NCBI GenBank assembly: GCA_021234155.1
Contig: JAJEKV010000853.1
Coordinates: 1 to 64,000, forward strand
Length of the DNA stretch: 64,000 nt
Direction of reading: 5' to 3'
Source: Isoetes taiwanensis
Lineage: Eukaryota > Streptophyta > Lycopodiopsida > Isoetales > Isoetaceae
The notes under the pieces were generated by a model. That model did not search any database. It was not told where the DNA came from and saw only the letters and a program-made list of their open reading frames with translations. The translations under genes and the position numbers were made by a program. Shown here one piece after another: positions 48,190 through 58,684 of this stretch; within the stretch, counting starts at the first letter, position 1, and each line of letters begins with the position of its first letter.

Positions 48190-49060
48190 CATTTGGAGTG
48201 CCTAGATGGCATGCTTGAGCCTAGGTGGCATGCTTGAGCCACCTTGGCATGTTTGAGCCCAGGTGGCATGTTGGAGGCCTGTGGCATGTTGGAGCCACCT
48301 TGGCATGTTTGAGCCTAGGTGGCATGTTTGAGCCACCTTGGCATGTTGGAGTCCCATGGCATGTTGCGATCCACATGGCATGTTGCGCCACCTTGGCATG
48401 TTGGAGCCCGTGGCATGTTGGAGCTCGCGTGGCAAACATGTCAAAGTGCCTCAAACGTAATGTCGAGGTGGCTCAAACATGCTACCTAGGCTAAAACATG
48501 CTAAGGTGGCTCCAACATGCCACCCAGGCTGTTTTTATGGCAAGGTGGCTCAAACATGTGTGGGCTCCAACATGCCACCTTGGTTCCAACATGCCAAGGT
48601 TGGCTCAAACATGCCACCTAGGCTCAAACATGCCAAGGTGGCTCCAACATGCCACCTAGGCTCCAACATGCCAAAGTGGCTCAAACATGCCACATGGGCT
48701 CCAACATGCCACCTATGCTCCAACATGCCAAGGTGTCTCAAACATGCCACCTAAGGCTCCAACATGCCACCCTAGGCTCAAACATGCCAAGGTGGCTCGG
48801 ATATGCCACGTGTGCTCCAACATGCCACCTAGGGCTCCAACATGCCAAGGTGGCTCAAACATGCCACGCGGGCTCCAACCTGCCATCTAGGCTCCAACAT
48901 GCCACCTAGACTCAAACATGCCAAGGTGGCCGGACATGGCACGCGGGCGCCAACTTGCCACCTAGGCTCTAACATGCCAAAGTGGCTCAAACATGCCACC
49001 CAGGCTCCAACACATCAAGACATGCCACCGGGCTCCAACATGCAAATGGCTCAAACATGC
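48190..49060. repeat. Satellite block with an internal orientation switch (right arm)
   Basis: From 48190 to about 48440 the units run inverted (GAGCCACCTTGGCATGTT); from about 48441 to 49060 they run in the same direction as the left block. Only the first part completes the palindrome; the second looks like an added direct copy. Confidence 0.9.
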
Positions 49061-52000
49061 CAAGGTCTCTTAACATCGATTAGCTGCCCTATTGCTACCA
49101 AGGTCTCTTTTATTGGACTTTCTTGAGATATCACTCCCCAAACTGTGAGAGATTAAGCATGCTTTAAGACTATAAGTAGGATGCAAAAGAACATCAAAGA
49201 GAGGTTCCTTACATCGGCATATGATCAAGTACAACAATAATGAAGACACCTATGAGTAAGTGCAGCGAAGATCATGAATCAATGCCTCCAAGAGAAAGTA
49301 TTGCCACATGTGTATCCTGAATCATGCTTTTTTCTCCCATGCATTCTGTAGATGAAGGCTGAAATGCATGTATTTAAAGTTGGCAATGATACTAGAAATA
49401 ACTACGTGCTAGGCAAATGAAAAGAAGTTGACCTGACCAAAAATCATTTCACTGCCTGCCTCAAACCTGCCAACACATGTTCAGGTGCACTACTTATTGG
49501 CCGAGTCAACAAATGTCCTACTTCAATGTCCTTACATTTTAATGAAGTAAGGTTGCTTGGTGATCGTGCCTCCGTTCCCACATTGCCAACATTTGCAATG
49601 AAGGATCATGCCTTTGGTGTTTCATTGCTACATCAACTAATTACGCATACGGATAACTCCATATGGCAACTCCATGGCCTTCTAGCGAACACAATTCTTG
49701 TTTAAAATGAAGTATGCACTATCAATGCTCCCTATTAATTTGTTGAAAAGAACCAAATGTTGCAATAGAAGACAATATTATTCTAGAATCGACTTTGAAG
49801 GCGGTGTACCAAAAGACTTCAACGCCCCAAATGCATCATGTCCAAACCATGAAATTTGCGATTGTGCCTATAAGTTGGAAGGAAGTTGCCTTTAGTTCTA
49901 TACATTGATACCAATTTGTAATATAACATACCTGCTAGAAAATCAATGACCATGAGCCTCATGCGGTGGTTCTTCCATAACAGGATGAGTCCATTGCTGT
50001 GTTCACAAGAGTGTATCACCTGCAATTCGTGGGTAGTTAAACTGTAGCCAAGGTTCTAAATCCTGGTTCCTAAATCCAAACTTGCTGTGTTGTAGAGTAT
50101 GTGCGAAGCCAAATGTGGTCTTTTTGAAGTTGGTGTGGTGGGTGTACACCCTATCTAAATTGGTCTTTTGAAGATGGTGTGGTGGGTGTACATCCCATCT
50201 AAGTTGGATTGTGTTAAGTTCGTGGCCATGAAGAAAGAATGAGTCGATTTGCAGGTGTTGGAACAGGGCTTTCCACATTACCTATCTCTTTAACGTTCAG
50301 CATGAAAACCCCGAATTCCCTCTGCTCTCGGCTCCCTACCTTTTTTTTGCATGAGAGGTCCACTATCTTGAATCTCATTTGTCCCCTTCATCTCATTGCA
50401 TGCTCAAACTGGGCCCTTGTTCGGTATAAACGAGGCATATTCCTTTCTCACCCTTAATTCTCGCTTATAAATATCATAGGAAAGGATGTTATAATTCGTG
50501 GCCGGGATAAGCCTAGATGAACGGCCTGGATTTCAATCCAGGTCCTCTCATTCTATTGGTTGGACTTAAACGGCTTTGTTTCCCCGCCCACATATCCCGC
50601 CTTGGCCGCTTTGGTATGGCCATGGCGATGGCTCCGGTGATCCACGGCGGCTCCGGCGATGGCGCAGGGCGATGGCGCATGTAGCATCTTGAAGCTTGCC
50701 TGGAGGCCGGAAAATAGTGTTGGAAAATTCGGTGGAGGATGAAGGCGCTACCGGCTTGATACCTCAATCGAAATCCGGTGAAGTTTACGAAGCTTACCAA
50801 AGGCCCGCGAGAGGCCAGGAAATGGTGTTGACAAACCGGTGGGGAATGAAGGCGCTGGCTTCATATCTAGCTCGAAATCCGGTGAAGCATGAAGGCGGTA
50901 ACCTTCTTCCCTTTCCCTTTTATTTTTCCTCGGTTAATCAATGATCGCTTTTATTTAAACAGGGACATCGATGGGGTGAAGCATTGTGATTCATTGTGGC
51001 AAAGGCATTCCGCTTGCAGAAAGCCATGAACAAACGATCATCTACGGTGAGGGTGAGCCTACCATGCTGCTACTATTTCATTATAAATATTAGAATCCAG
51101 ATTTTCATAATGTTTTTGTGGTGATGGGAACACCTGAGTTTGTTGGATTTGGTTTGTATCACGCCCTTAATGACATATAAAGGTAATAATAACAATCTGA
51201 TATCTATATAATAATTCTAATATTACGGGCTAAGTATCTGATTGATATTAATCAGATATTGTTACCTGTAATAATAACAATCTGATATCTATATATTATA
51301 TTTGGAGGATAAAGTTGTGGTGTTTCCCGGATGATACCATGTTAAACGGGTTGGAATTAGTCCTTTGAGCATATTTGTACCTCACAATCAGATTAAGAAG
51401 TGCACCTCTGTGGTAGGATATCATGATGTAGATTCTTGTTGACGCTCATTTTTGAAAGGTATTTGCAGTAATTCTTGGTTCTCTCAGATTCCTCCTTTAG
51501 TTAGGATAAGGGTTTCCGTTCTATTGCTTTGGTAGCTTATAATTTGCTAGTTCTACATACGGTCTTTGCAAGACAAACTTGTTTCCTTACCTTTGTCAAA
51601 ACAGTTTTAAAGCCTAGTTTCCGGGTTTTTGTTCTATTGCTTCATTATCTAAAGCTTTAGGTGTCCCTGGTTCTACAACACAAAGGTCTTTGCATAATTG
51701 ACCCCCTGTTTCCTTTCCTTTCTCACACATTCAAAGCAAAGTTCCCCAAATGGTACCGGTATTCATGATACCCCAACCTTGGAAGAGAAAAGAAGACGGT
51801 TTACGTAACTTGATGGCGTGTTTTACTATATCCCTTCTTTCCCTTTTATGAAATATTGTCCTAATAAGCCATTGGTGACATGGAATAGGAAACCGTGGCT
51901 TTGAGCATGGAACACATCTAAAAGCAAAGATGTTGCCATACCGATAAAAGGAGGTCGGCTTAGACGATATGCATTTTTTGTGATTAGGTTACCAATTAAA

Positions 52001-52620
52001 TACATGTTAACTATTATTGTAAGTGGCTTCTCATTTTTTAGTAGATAATGCTAGCCCATGCTTTTGTAGACATTCTATTTCATTGTTATTGCCTGAAAGG
52101 ACTTGTTTGGGTTCGATTCTATAAGGTGAAGAAAATCAAAAGCCTATGTGGACATGACCTCTAGTAATTTTTATAGTGTTGTAATTTTAGTTTCGACGCA
52201 TGAAAAACAATTTTTTTTTTTTTCAATGTGTGGACATGCCATGTAGTTTTTCTTTTTACTGTAGTAATATTAGTTTTCCACATGTTGTAATATCGAAAAC
52301 AACGTGACTTATATTGAAAATAAACAATGTCTAGTTACACTAGAAACAACACTAAAAAAAACAACACAGAAAGACCATGAAGACCATGCATTGTTTATAG
52401 GTGAATACCACACATTAGGGCGGATTTGGGGTCTGAAAATGGCCCTTATCTTGGGTTAAAGATTTCCACGCCGATTCGGCCAGACCAATCAGGTTTTTGC
52501 GCTTTTTTTACGAAAAGTCAAGATTACTTAAGGTGTAGAAGGATGAGCAGTGCTTACTTGGCATCCACATGGCGTATTTTCTAGGGGAATGCCCTGCGCT
52601 TTTATTGCAACCATTTTAAT
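49061..52620. other. 3.5 kb without a recognised gene, several small tandem duplications
   Basis: No coding frame I can assign. Structures seen: CAAGGTCTCTT twice (about 49052 and 49099); two ~45-bp units with GGTGTGGTGGGTGTACA (50132-50215); two ~105-bp units ending CGAAATCCGGTGAAG (50693-50887); and a direct plus inverted set of AACAATCTGATATC (51182-51296). Confidence 0.5.
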
Positions 52621-52656
52621 GGCCCGTGATTTTTTCGGGAGTCGCCGCCCAAAATA

Positions 52657-53417
52657 ATGGTGACTTTGACCCGCCATCTTGTGGCCACCAACTCCTTGTC
52701 AAATTTTGCGCCAAACTTCAGATGCCACTCCGCCTCTAATTGCATCCTCTCCGCCTTCACTCCTCATCCGCAATCCATGTCTCCTGTAATTTTCTGGTGT
52801 TCTTGCCCCATTTACGTAACTCCCAAGGTCAAGAAGTGGGAGGTTTTGTCTCAATAGGTTCGTGGGTGAGTATCCCGCCATCAACGAGGGCGCGAGCATA
52901 GAGTTAAGCGACAAAGGCGATCAGACGTGCGGACACATTGGATAGGTAGGATAAAAGAGTTCAAGTTGAATTCTAGCGGCCGGAAAGTGGAAAGTATAAC
53001 AATACGACATGCATATACCCCTTCTGATATGGCCAAAGAGCTAATCTCCACCAAAAACAGCTTCCCAAAATTGCCCGCAAATGGTAACCACCTTAATCGG
53101 ATCACACGACGCGAAGCTAGCTGTCAGCTACTTAACTGCGTAGAGATAGTTTCGCGTCGTGTGATCTCCTTATCTTTTCATTTCTTTCGTTGACACGTGT
53201 TTACAAACAAATTTATTGTGCAGGTTTATGTTTATCAGACGTCGTGGATGTCATTCCGGCCGAAAGTATTAGTAGTGTACTTGTCGTGTATCACATAGAC
53301 ATCGGAATTGTCCTTTTCCAAGGTATGGATGCCGTGACCTTGCGGGGTATAGGCATCCGGGTTTTACTGGGACATGATTATAACGTAAAGGTCGAAACCG
53401 AGCTTGAGGCCGGTTGA
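52657..53417 (+). pseudogene. BAH-domain protein gene fragment with one intron
   Basis: BAH domains are chromatin-reader folds found in plant DNA methyltransferases, ORC1 and EBS/SHL proteins. The reading starts near 52872 (GEYPAINEGASIELSDKGDQ), then HIGRIKEF, interrupted by a 5-bp insertion, and GRKVESITIRHAYTPSDM, where families have YIGRIxEI and a VRWFYRPxDT-type strand. The exon ends CCCGCAAATG|GTAACC (53082). A good acceptor TTGTGCAG (ending 53222) restores the same frame: CLSDVVDVIPAESI, the typical FLSDxxDxIPAxSI strand, to a stop at 53415-53417. The intron contains a perfect hairpin. The upstream ORF from 52657 may be its first part. Family membership (CMT, EBS or other) cannot be settled from this piece. 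Confidence 0.5.
53100..53166. repeat. Hairpin 1 of the GATCACACGACG family (intronic)
   Basis: GATCACACGACGCGAA (53100-53115) is the exact complement of 53151-53166, a 67-nt hairpin with a 16-bp stem, inside the BAH-gene intron. Confidence 0.92.
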
Positions 53418-53781
53418 ATTGCCCCCTTTATGAACTTTGTAAGCCACATGCACTAATGAGAACAATGTAATTGCAATGAAGAAATGCATGGCCGACGAGG
53501 TGCAAGCTGGAATGTCCGAAACGGAGGCGTGAGGATGAGTTTCCAAAATCTTCACACCGCTTGAGGTATTTGCTAACATATTCAGATGATGTAGGAAGTT
53601 CAAAAGCTCCGAAGACATATACGTGCTTTCTCCCCTCGCCGATTTTGTGGATGGCTTATTTTTTGGTTCCGACACAGGATGTTCGATTCCACGAATCATC
53701 CGGTAAACTAACAGTAGGTCCACGAAGTTAAGTCCTCCTTTAAGTTCGATACTTTCTTCCAAAACAATATTTATACGTTAA

Positions 53782-54012
53782 TTGTCAACTAGAATGAAGG
53801 AAAAGAAAAAGAGAGGTTGCACAACTTTTGAGGAGCCGCTTGAGGACCATAATGTATACTCCGATCGCGGTGATATATTGAGTATGGAGAGGGGAGGAAG
53901 TCATTTATACGACCACCATGGAAGTTTAATGGCCATTATCGAGCTAAGAGTGCTAATGGAGACAGAGGAGATTGTGACGACTTCCATTATTTTATTGATG
54001 GCATTAGGGTGA
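53782..54012 (+). CDS. Unidentified small ORF (76 codons)
   Basis: Basic start (MKEKKKRG after a first Met five codons earlier), then an acidic, hydrophilic stretch. A 132-codon ORF runs on the opposite strand just downstream in the map (53364-53762). I cannot tell which strand is coding and recognise neither. Confidence 0.2.
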   Translation: MSTRMKEKKKRGCTTFEEPLEDHNVYSDRGDILSMERGGSHLYDHHGSLMAIIELRVLMETEEIVTTSIILLMALG

Positions 54013-54278
54013 AATGTAAAGTTTAGTGAGTTCGCGATCAACAAGAAATTGTCTATCACCTAGTGCTTTGAATCTCGTTTTTTTTATTTGTGTTTTTGTC
54101 TGATGTTTTTTTAGGGTTCCGTGATTTTGTCCGATATTTTTTAGGGTTCCGTATACAATTATTTAAAAACGTTACCATCATATTTTTACTTTAACTTCTA
54201 TTTTTTACTATTTATCTCTTGCCAGGTTGTCTATTTTTTGTCGTGTTCAGAGTATAAAGCGCCATCCGCCGAGAAGCC

Positions 54279-55110
54279 ATGGCAAGAACTAAGCAAACCG
54301 CAAGGATCCATCCAGTGGTGTAAGGCCAGGTGATTACATTAGTCCGCTTTTTCATCCGACTGAAGTCTCGATAGAGATTCTCCTCCTCCCACCATGCCTA
54401 ATAAGACCCGGAAAAGAAATCCCGATGATGACGGGCGGGAGAAGCAGCTCCGGAGTAAGTAGGGAGGTGCACTCCGGTTCGGAGAGACGAGGATGAAAAT
54501 AGAGAGACCGCCGCAGCAGAATATGACGCCGGATTAATTATTGGGCAGCCGCTTCTTCTTGCTCTTCCTTCCTCCTCCTCCTCCCCGTGGAGGTGCCAGT
54601 GGACCTTCAAATCAAAGGAGGAGGCCCAATTTTAAAGGGGAAGGCTACCAGGAATGTGAGGAGACGACACCGGAAGAGTCGCACGAGGAACAACCGCGCA
54701 AATGTGGGGTGAGGAGGCGGCCGGAAGAGTCGGCCGAGCAACAGTGCTCCAAATGTTGGGGTGGGTGAGGGTAGTGGCCGAAGCGGAAAGACGCAAGCTC
54801 GGCATTAAAGCTCTTCGCGAGATTAAGAAGTATGAAGAGCACCGAGATGGTCATTCCGCGTCTCCCATTTGCCGGGCTCGTGAGAGAGATTCGCAAGAGT
54901 GTGGTGCGATACATCATACCGCCATGTAATTCAAGCAATCGCCTTTTAAATGCTCTTCAAATGGCTTCGGAAGCGGCTTGGTGTCGGTACCGTTCGAGGA
55001 CTCGCAGCTTGCAGCAATACATGCCAAGCGGGGGATTGTTATGCCCAAGGACATCGCCCATCTTACGCATAAGGGATCCCGAAAGTACTATGGTCAAAAT
55101 TTTATGGTGA
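54279..55110 (+). pseudogene. Histone H3 variant (possibly CENH3-like) pseudogene
   Basis: It begins ATGGCAAGAACTAAGCAAACC (54279 on), read as MARTKQTAR, the canonical H3 start, followed by a decayed KSTGGKA-like stretch. A long basic tail region with two ~54-bp repeats (RKSRTRNNRANVG-type, 54668-54765) separates this from the histone fold. Then come ALREIKKYE (about 54808), STEMVIPRLPFAGLVREI after a frameshift, ALQMASEA, FEDSQLAAIHAKRGIVMPKDI and an aberrant end HKGSRKYYG. Canonical H3 has STELLIRKLPFQRLVREI and AIHAKRVTIMPKDI. The IP pair after STEMV and the extended tail recall plant CENH3, but MPKDI is H3-like. A TATAAA lies at 54253-54258. Frameshifts in the tail, alpha-N and alpha-2 mean no functional histone is made as written, unless introns remove some of them. 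Confidence 0.72.
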
Positions 55111-55353
55111 ATACAACAAGAAGAAAGACCCCCTTAAAAAGGTCGTGAAGTGCCTTTGTGTTTTTTCATATGTATAATATTTCTTAATGTAATGGCTTTA
55201 TAAGCTTAATCTCTTAGTCCATTTCTTTCTTAGAAGCCTAGCTTCAAGACTTTGTATTTTTTTTTTTAATGTTTTACCGTGGAGGATCACACTCCACGCC
55301 GCAACAAGCATTGTGCTTTTTGTTGCACATAGTAGTCTTCGTGATCGTGATCC

Positions 55354-55380
55354 AACCCTAACCCTAACCCTAACCCTAAA
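55354..55380. repeat. Interstitial (CCCTAA)4 run
   Basis: Four perfect hexamers AACCCTAACCCTAACCCTAA; the unit is TTAGGG rather than the plant TTTAGGG. Too short to be a former telomere; it could seed a telo-box. Confidence 0.8.
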
Positions 55381-55508
55381 ATGCTCTGGGACAAATCTCC
55401 CCACAACGGCCGTGTCCCCTTTCATAATCGACAAGCCGCTACTTGAGTTCAAAAGTGATGTTTACCGCCTCCTAAACATCTTCTTTGTTTTCGCTGCTTT
55501 GTTTCGCC

Positions 55509-56931
55509 ATGGATTGTTATGTGAAGTTCCCGGAATGGTATGCATCCGCCCCTCATGACAACGAGGAAGTTAAGCCGATCAAGCGATTTATCCGTTTCTA
55601 TTGCAAGGAGTTGGACATCATGGCAAAAAAGAGGCGAGCTTGATGCTATCGCGAGGTTGCTTTTAGCTTTTTCTTTCGGACCGCTTTGGTCTCGGGCCGC
55701 ACGCCCTTTGCATGTCCCCGCTCGTGGATTCCAAAACCAGCTCTAGAGGAGGCGCTTCCCATTTGCAAACGTGGAAGATGTTTTTCAAGAATGCCGCGCA
55801 ACGGCCCTCCCGGCTGCGCCCTTGTGCTTAAGAAGGTATCTTATTTCTCTTTGCCGTTTGCATTTGCTAGTTATTGCATTCTCGCTTCGCCAAACCGAAG
55901 ATACACGGAAACAATGAAATCTTTTAAGTCAAGGGGCAAGTTATGTGTGATGATGCTGACTATGACGTAGAAATGGAGATAGATCTACAAGAAGAAGAGC
56001 AAGAATGTAGGAGTTTTAGCTTCGACGACCGGCCTTGGGTGAACCAGAGGAGGGAGATGATTTCAAGGTGATGAGGATGGGGATGAGGATGAAAAGAAGT
56101 TGTGTCGATTATAACGCCAATTTTAGTGGAAGGCAAAGAATACTTATTGCTAAGTGATATAACCGAGGAACCCGTCTTTGTTGTTAATGTGTGCTAGGAA
56201 GACGAGCTTATCAAGACCTTGGCCAATGGGTAAACTTAGGCCTAGATTTTGAAGAGGATTTGGACAAAGAGATGTTTGAAGTGTCTAATTATACCCAAGC
56301 AATGCTATATAAAGCTTACCTGGTTCCATGAGCTACCGGAGTCTCGATTTGTTCAAGATGAGGCTTAATCTACCAACGGAAGAAGAATTCCAGCTGGTCT
56401 CCGCGTAAAGTCGCCAACAGATCTGGCTGTGTTTGGCAGTGCCCTTCACAACAACAAGCAAAGATAAGCCCGGGTAGATGAGGATAAATGTGAAGAAGAT
56501 AAGCTTGAGGGTTCTTATTTGTGGGAAGTAGATGATTTTTCTTGCCGATTACGCACGCGGGGAATGGGGAAAGATTGAAGGACTCTACATTGTTCTGATA
56601 TATCTCAAGATCTATTAATGGGGAGATAATCGCCTTCTCAGCAGTAACTTTCAAATTCAAAAGGTGCGTAGTTTGTCTATTACATCCGCATTATGCATAC
56701 CGGAACCATTCCCAATTGGCATCAAACACCGAAAGGGTGATAGTAACCGACGGGATGTTGTGTTACAATATTTTTGACCAAGCTTCTGATACTGCAGGCG
56801 AGCAATATGTTAAATTTTTCAGGGCCGGCTTTGACTCACCCAAGGTTGGAAGCCGGGTCGATAACATGGAAGTCATTGCCTTGTTGGATCAAGTACAGGG
56901 ATTGAAAGAGCATGAAATTGACGAAGCTTGA
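55509..56931 (+). pseudogene. Unidentified multi-part gene relic
   Basis: From the ATG at 55509 the reading is MDCYVKFPEWYASAP, then EEVKPIKRFIRFYCKELDIM, a frameshift, and ANVEDVFQECRATALPAAPL, with a possible donor AAG|GTATCTT at 55837. Later patches are DVEMEIDLQEEEQECRSF (about 55965-56020), LVEGKEYLLLSDITEEPVF (about 56115-56190), LDFEEDLDKEMFEVSNY (about 56240-56290) and a 71-codon open frame 56716-56931 ending KEHEIDEA. The patches are acidic and strongly coding-like, interrupted by stops. I do not recognise the family. A downstream AATAAAA (57005) and hairpin 2 (57036-57094) mark a likely 3' end. Confidence 0.4.
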
Positions 56932-57035
56932 GAAATTGAAGTTATATGTTTTCCAACTTGTATCGGTAAAATTATTTATGTACGCATTGTCCTTCCGAAA
57001 TTCTAATAAAAATTATTTTATTTATATTTATTCAC

Positions 57036-57094
57036 ATCACGCGAAATACATCACCGATTTTCCTCGTCATATCTAGGTTTTCGCGTCGTGTGAT
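57036..57094. repeat. Hairpin 2 of the GATCACACGACG family
   Basis: ATCACGCGAAA (57036-57046) faces TTTTCGCGTCGTGTGAT (57078-57094), just after the AATAAAA-containing 3' end of the unidentified gene. Confidence 0.85.
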
Positions 57095-57147
57095 ATCTAT
57101 CTCAAGAAATGAAATATTTTTGGAAAAGACAATTAATTTATTTATTC

Positions 57148-57180
57148 CTCACACGACGCTGAGAAGCAACTCGTGTGACT
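57148..57180. repeat. Hairpin 3 of the GATCACACGACG family
   Basis: TCACACGA (57149-57156) and TCGTGTGA (57171-57178) around a short loop, directly before the TATA box of small gene B. Confidence 0.8.
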
Positions 57181-57184
57181 CATG

Positions 57185-57200
57185 TTATAAATAGAAGACC
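57185..57200 (+). promoter_or_regulatory. TATA box of small gene B
   Basis: TTATAAATAGAAGACC, about 90 bp before the ATG at 57277. The identical 16-mer precedes gene C. Confidence 0.7.
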
Positions 57201-57276
57201 GATGTCCACGTGACCTCCCGATTGCCTTCCATCTCGCTCATCTTCTACTTCCGGCAAGCTTCCACCATACGCCCGA

Positions 57277-57690
57277 TGGCATCATCATCTTCCTCCTGCA
57301 AGCGACCACGCCAAGATAGCACTCCCGGCGTGAGCTGCCCGTGGACATCACCCTTGCGTAAGAGATTCAAGGAGATCCATGATGAAAAACAACCGCCTCG
57401 GGGCCGAGAACAATGTCGATGCATTAGCCTTCACGAGGGAGCTCTTTGCCTGACGAGGCGAGACGCTGAGCTCGTGAAACATTCGCCATGTACCAAGAGG
57501 CGACGAGTCAGCAGGCCGAAAGGGGCTTGAAACTGCCACATGATTTCAAAGGCCTTAGAAGATATGGAGAAGAAGTCCGAGTCATGAGGAGGATGAGAAC
57601 GCTGACCTTACGGCTTCAACGGCAGGATATGAAAATCAGCCAGAGGATCATGAAGATCCCCAGCCGTTGTGTCTATCTATTTTTGCTTCA
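57277..57690 (+). pseudogene. Small MASSSSS coiled-coil-type gene, copy B (frameshifted)
   Basis: It starts MASSSSSCKRPRQDSTPG (ATG at 57277), then LRKRFKEIHDEKQPPRG. In shifted frames it goes on NNVDALAFTRELFA, RRDAELVKH, EATSQQAERGLKLPHDF and ENQPEDHEDPQPLC, stopping near 57665-57690. Comparison with copy C suggests an original protein of about 130 residues with a Ser/Arg-rich start and a charged, helical middle ending LEDMEKKLR.AKDEN. I know no named family like this. It has its own TATA box and 3' hairpin. The frames as written are broken at least twice. Confidence 0.45.
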
Positions 57691-57756
57691 AAGAAAAAGT
57701 TTTCTATTTTTGCTTCTATCTATCCCGTTGTTCCAATGTATGTTCTGCTTTTATTA

Positions 57757-57832
57757 AAATATCACACTTTATCGCCAAATGCCTTGCTTGCAATTAGGTA
57801 GCAATCAATGGATTTCGCTATTGCAGATCTCT
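57757..57832. repeat. Decayed hairpin after gene B
   Basis: ATATCACAC at the left, then CTTGCAATTAGGTAGCAATC and ATGGATTTCG, ending near AGATCTC. The centre matches hairpin 5 after gene C, so the hairpin was duplicated together with the gene. Confidence 0.65.
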
Positions 57833-57993
57833 ATGCCGTTTCTATTTTGCTTCAATGAGAAGTTCCATCTTTAGTTATGTATCGATGAAAATTACTTATG
57901 TATAGATTGTATCAATCAAAATTATCAATAAAATTATCACACGAGCTTTCTCCGAAGAAAAGACGTTAGAAGAAGTAATCTGGTCTTTTTTTC

Positions 57994-58052
57994 CTCACAC
58001 CACGCCAGAAGTAACGGTCCCCCCGACCCACGGCATCCCGGCCGTGTGACTC
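57994..58052. repeat. Hairpin 4 of the GATCACACGACG family
   Basis: CTCACACCACG faces CCGTGTGACTCC across about 37 bp, directly before the gene C promoter, in the same relative place as hairpin 3 before gene B. Confidence 0.6.
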
Positions 58053-58074
58053 CAAGCTACTACGAAATCCCTCA

Positions 58075-58090
58075 TTATAAATAGAAGACC
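58075..58090 (+). promoter_or_regulatory. TATA box of small gene C
   Basis: TTATAAATAGAAGACC, identical to 57185-57200, followed by a CT-rich leader and the ATG at 58173. Confidence 0.7.
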
Positions 58091-58172
58091 TTCTATCTTG
58101 CTTTCGACCTCCGATCCTCTTCCGCCTTCCGCCTACGCTCATCTTCTCCGCCCGCCTTCCGCCTTCTCCTCC

Positions 58173-58540
58173 GATGGCATCTTCATCCTCCTCCAAAGAA
58201 GCGACCGCGCCTGTAGCTGCCCGCGGACATCACCCTTTGCTGTAATGATGAAGAGATTCAAGGAGGTTCACGACTTTAAAAATGACGCCTCGCCGCCGAG
58301 AAGATGGAGGCGGTGGGACATGTTAGAATTCACGAGGGGGGGCCTTGCATGAGCGAGACCTTGAGCTCAAGGCAAACATTAACCAGTGTAATTGAGAGGC
58401 CAATAACCAGAGGGTCGAGTGCAGTTTTAATCGCACACAATATTTCGCAGCGCTAGAAGATATGGAGAAGAAGCTTCGAAATGCGAAGGATGAGAACACA
58501 TTTTTTATGGGGCCACAGGATCATGAAGATCCGTAGCCAT
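58173..58540 (+). pseudogene. Small MASSSSS coiled-coil-type gene, copy C (frameshifted)
   Basis: Starts MASSSSSKEATAPVAARGHH, meets stops, then carries FKEVHDFKNDASPPRR, DMLEFTRGGLA, LELKANINQCNEEANNQ and AALEDMEKKLRNAKDEN, ending GPQDHEDP with a TAG. It is 896 bp downstream of copy B and shares its promoter, leader, coding outline and 3' hairpin, so it is a tandem duplicate. The two copies carry different lesions, so they decayed independently after duplication, or one of them contains an unrecognised intron. Function unknown. Confidence 0.45.
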
Positions 58541-58618
58541 TGTATATATATTTTTGTTTCAAAGAAAATTTGCTCGCTTTCTTGCTTCTATCTGTTCTCT
58601 TGTTTTGTTTTATTAAAA

Positions 58619-58684
58619 GATCACACGACGTGAAATGCCATTCTTGCAATTAGTAGCAATCAATGGATTTCACGTCAGATGATC
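58619..58684. repeat. Hairpin 5 of the GATCACACGACG family
   Basis: GATCACACGACGTGAAA (58619-58635) faces TTTCACGTCAGATGATC (58668-58684), just after ATTAAAA at the end of gene C. Confidence 0.88.

Larger units (their letters stand above)
45210..49060. mobile_element. Giant imperfect palindrome with satellite-like arms (Foldback-like)
   Basis: The sequence folds on an axis near 47026. GGAATGGGGTTTGGAT (about 46970-46985) faces ATCCAAACCCCATTCC (47068-47083), and matches continue outward through CGGTTGCACTTGGGA, GTTTACGTT, AAGGGTCCATCTT, GTGGCCAAGGGCCTT, CCATTGG, GGGCAAATGCCAATGCC and AAAAGATGTCCATCTTT, to the satellite at 45.6-45.86 kb and 48.19-48.44 kb. Arms are about 1.4 kb with an ~80-bp loop, clearly diverged. 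Tandem-repeat outer arms around a unique inner part are a feature of Foldback elements. No transposase or target duplication was seen. Confidence 0.7.

Noticed and set aside
55354-55380. Internal telomere or chromosome end
   Set aside because: Only four hexamers, with unique sequence on both sides.
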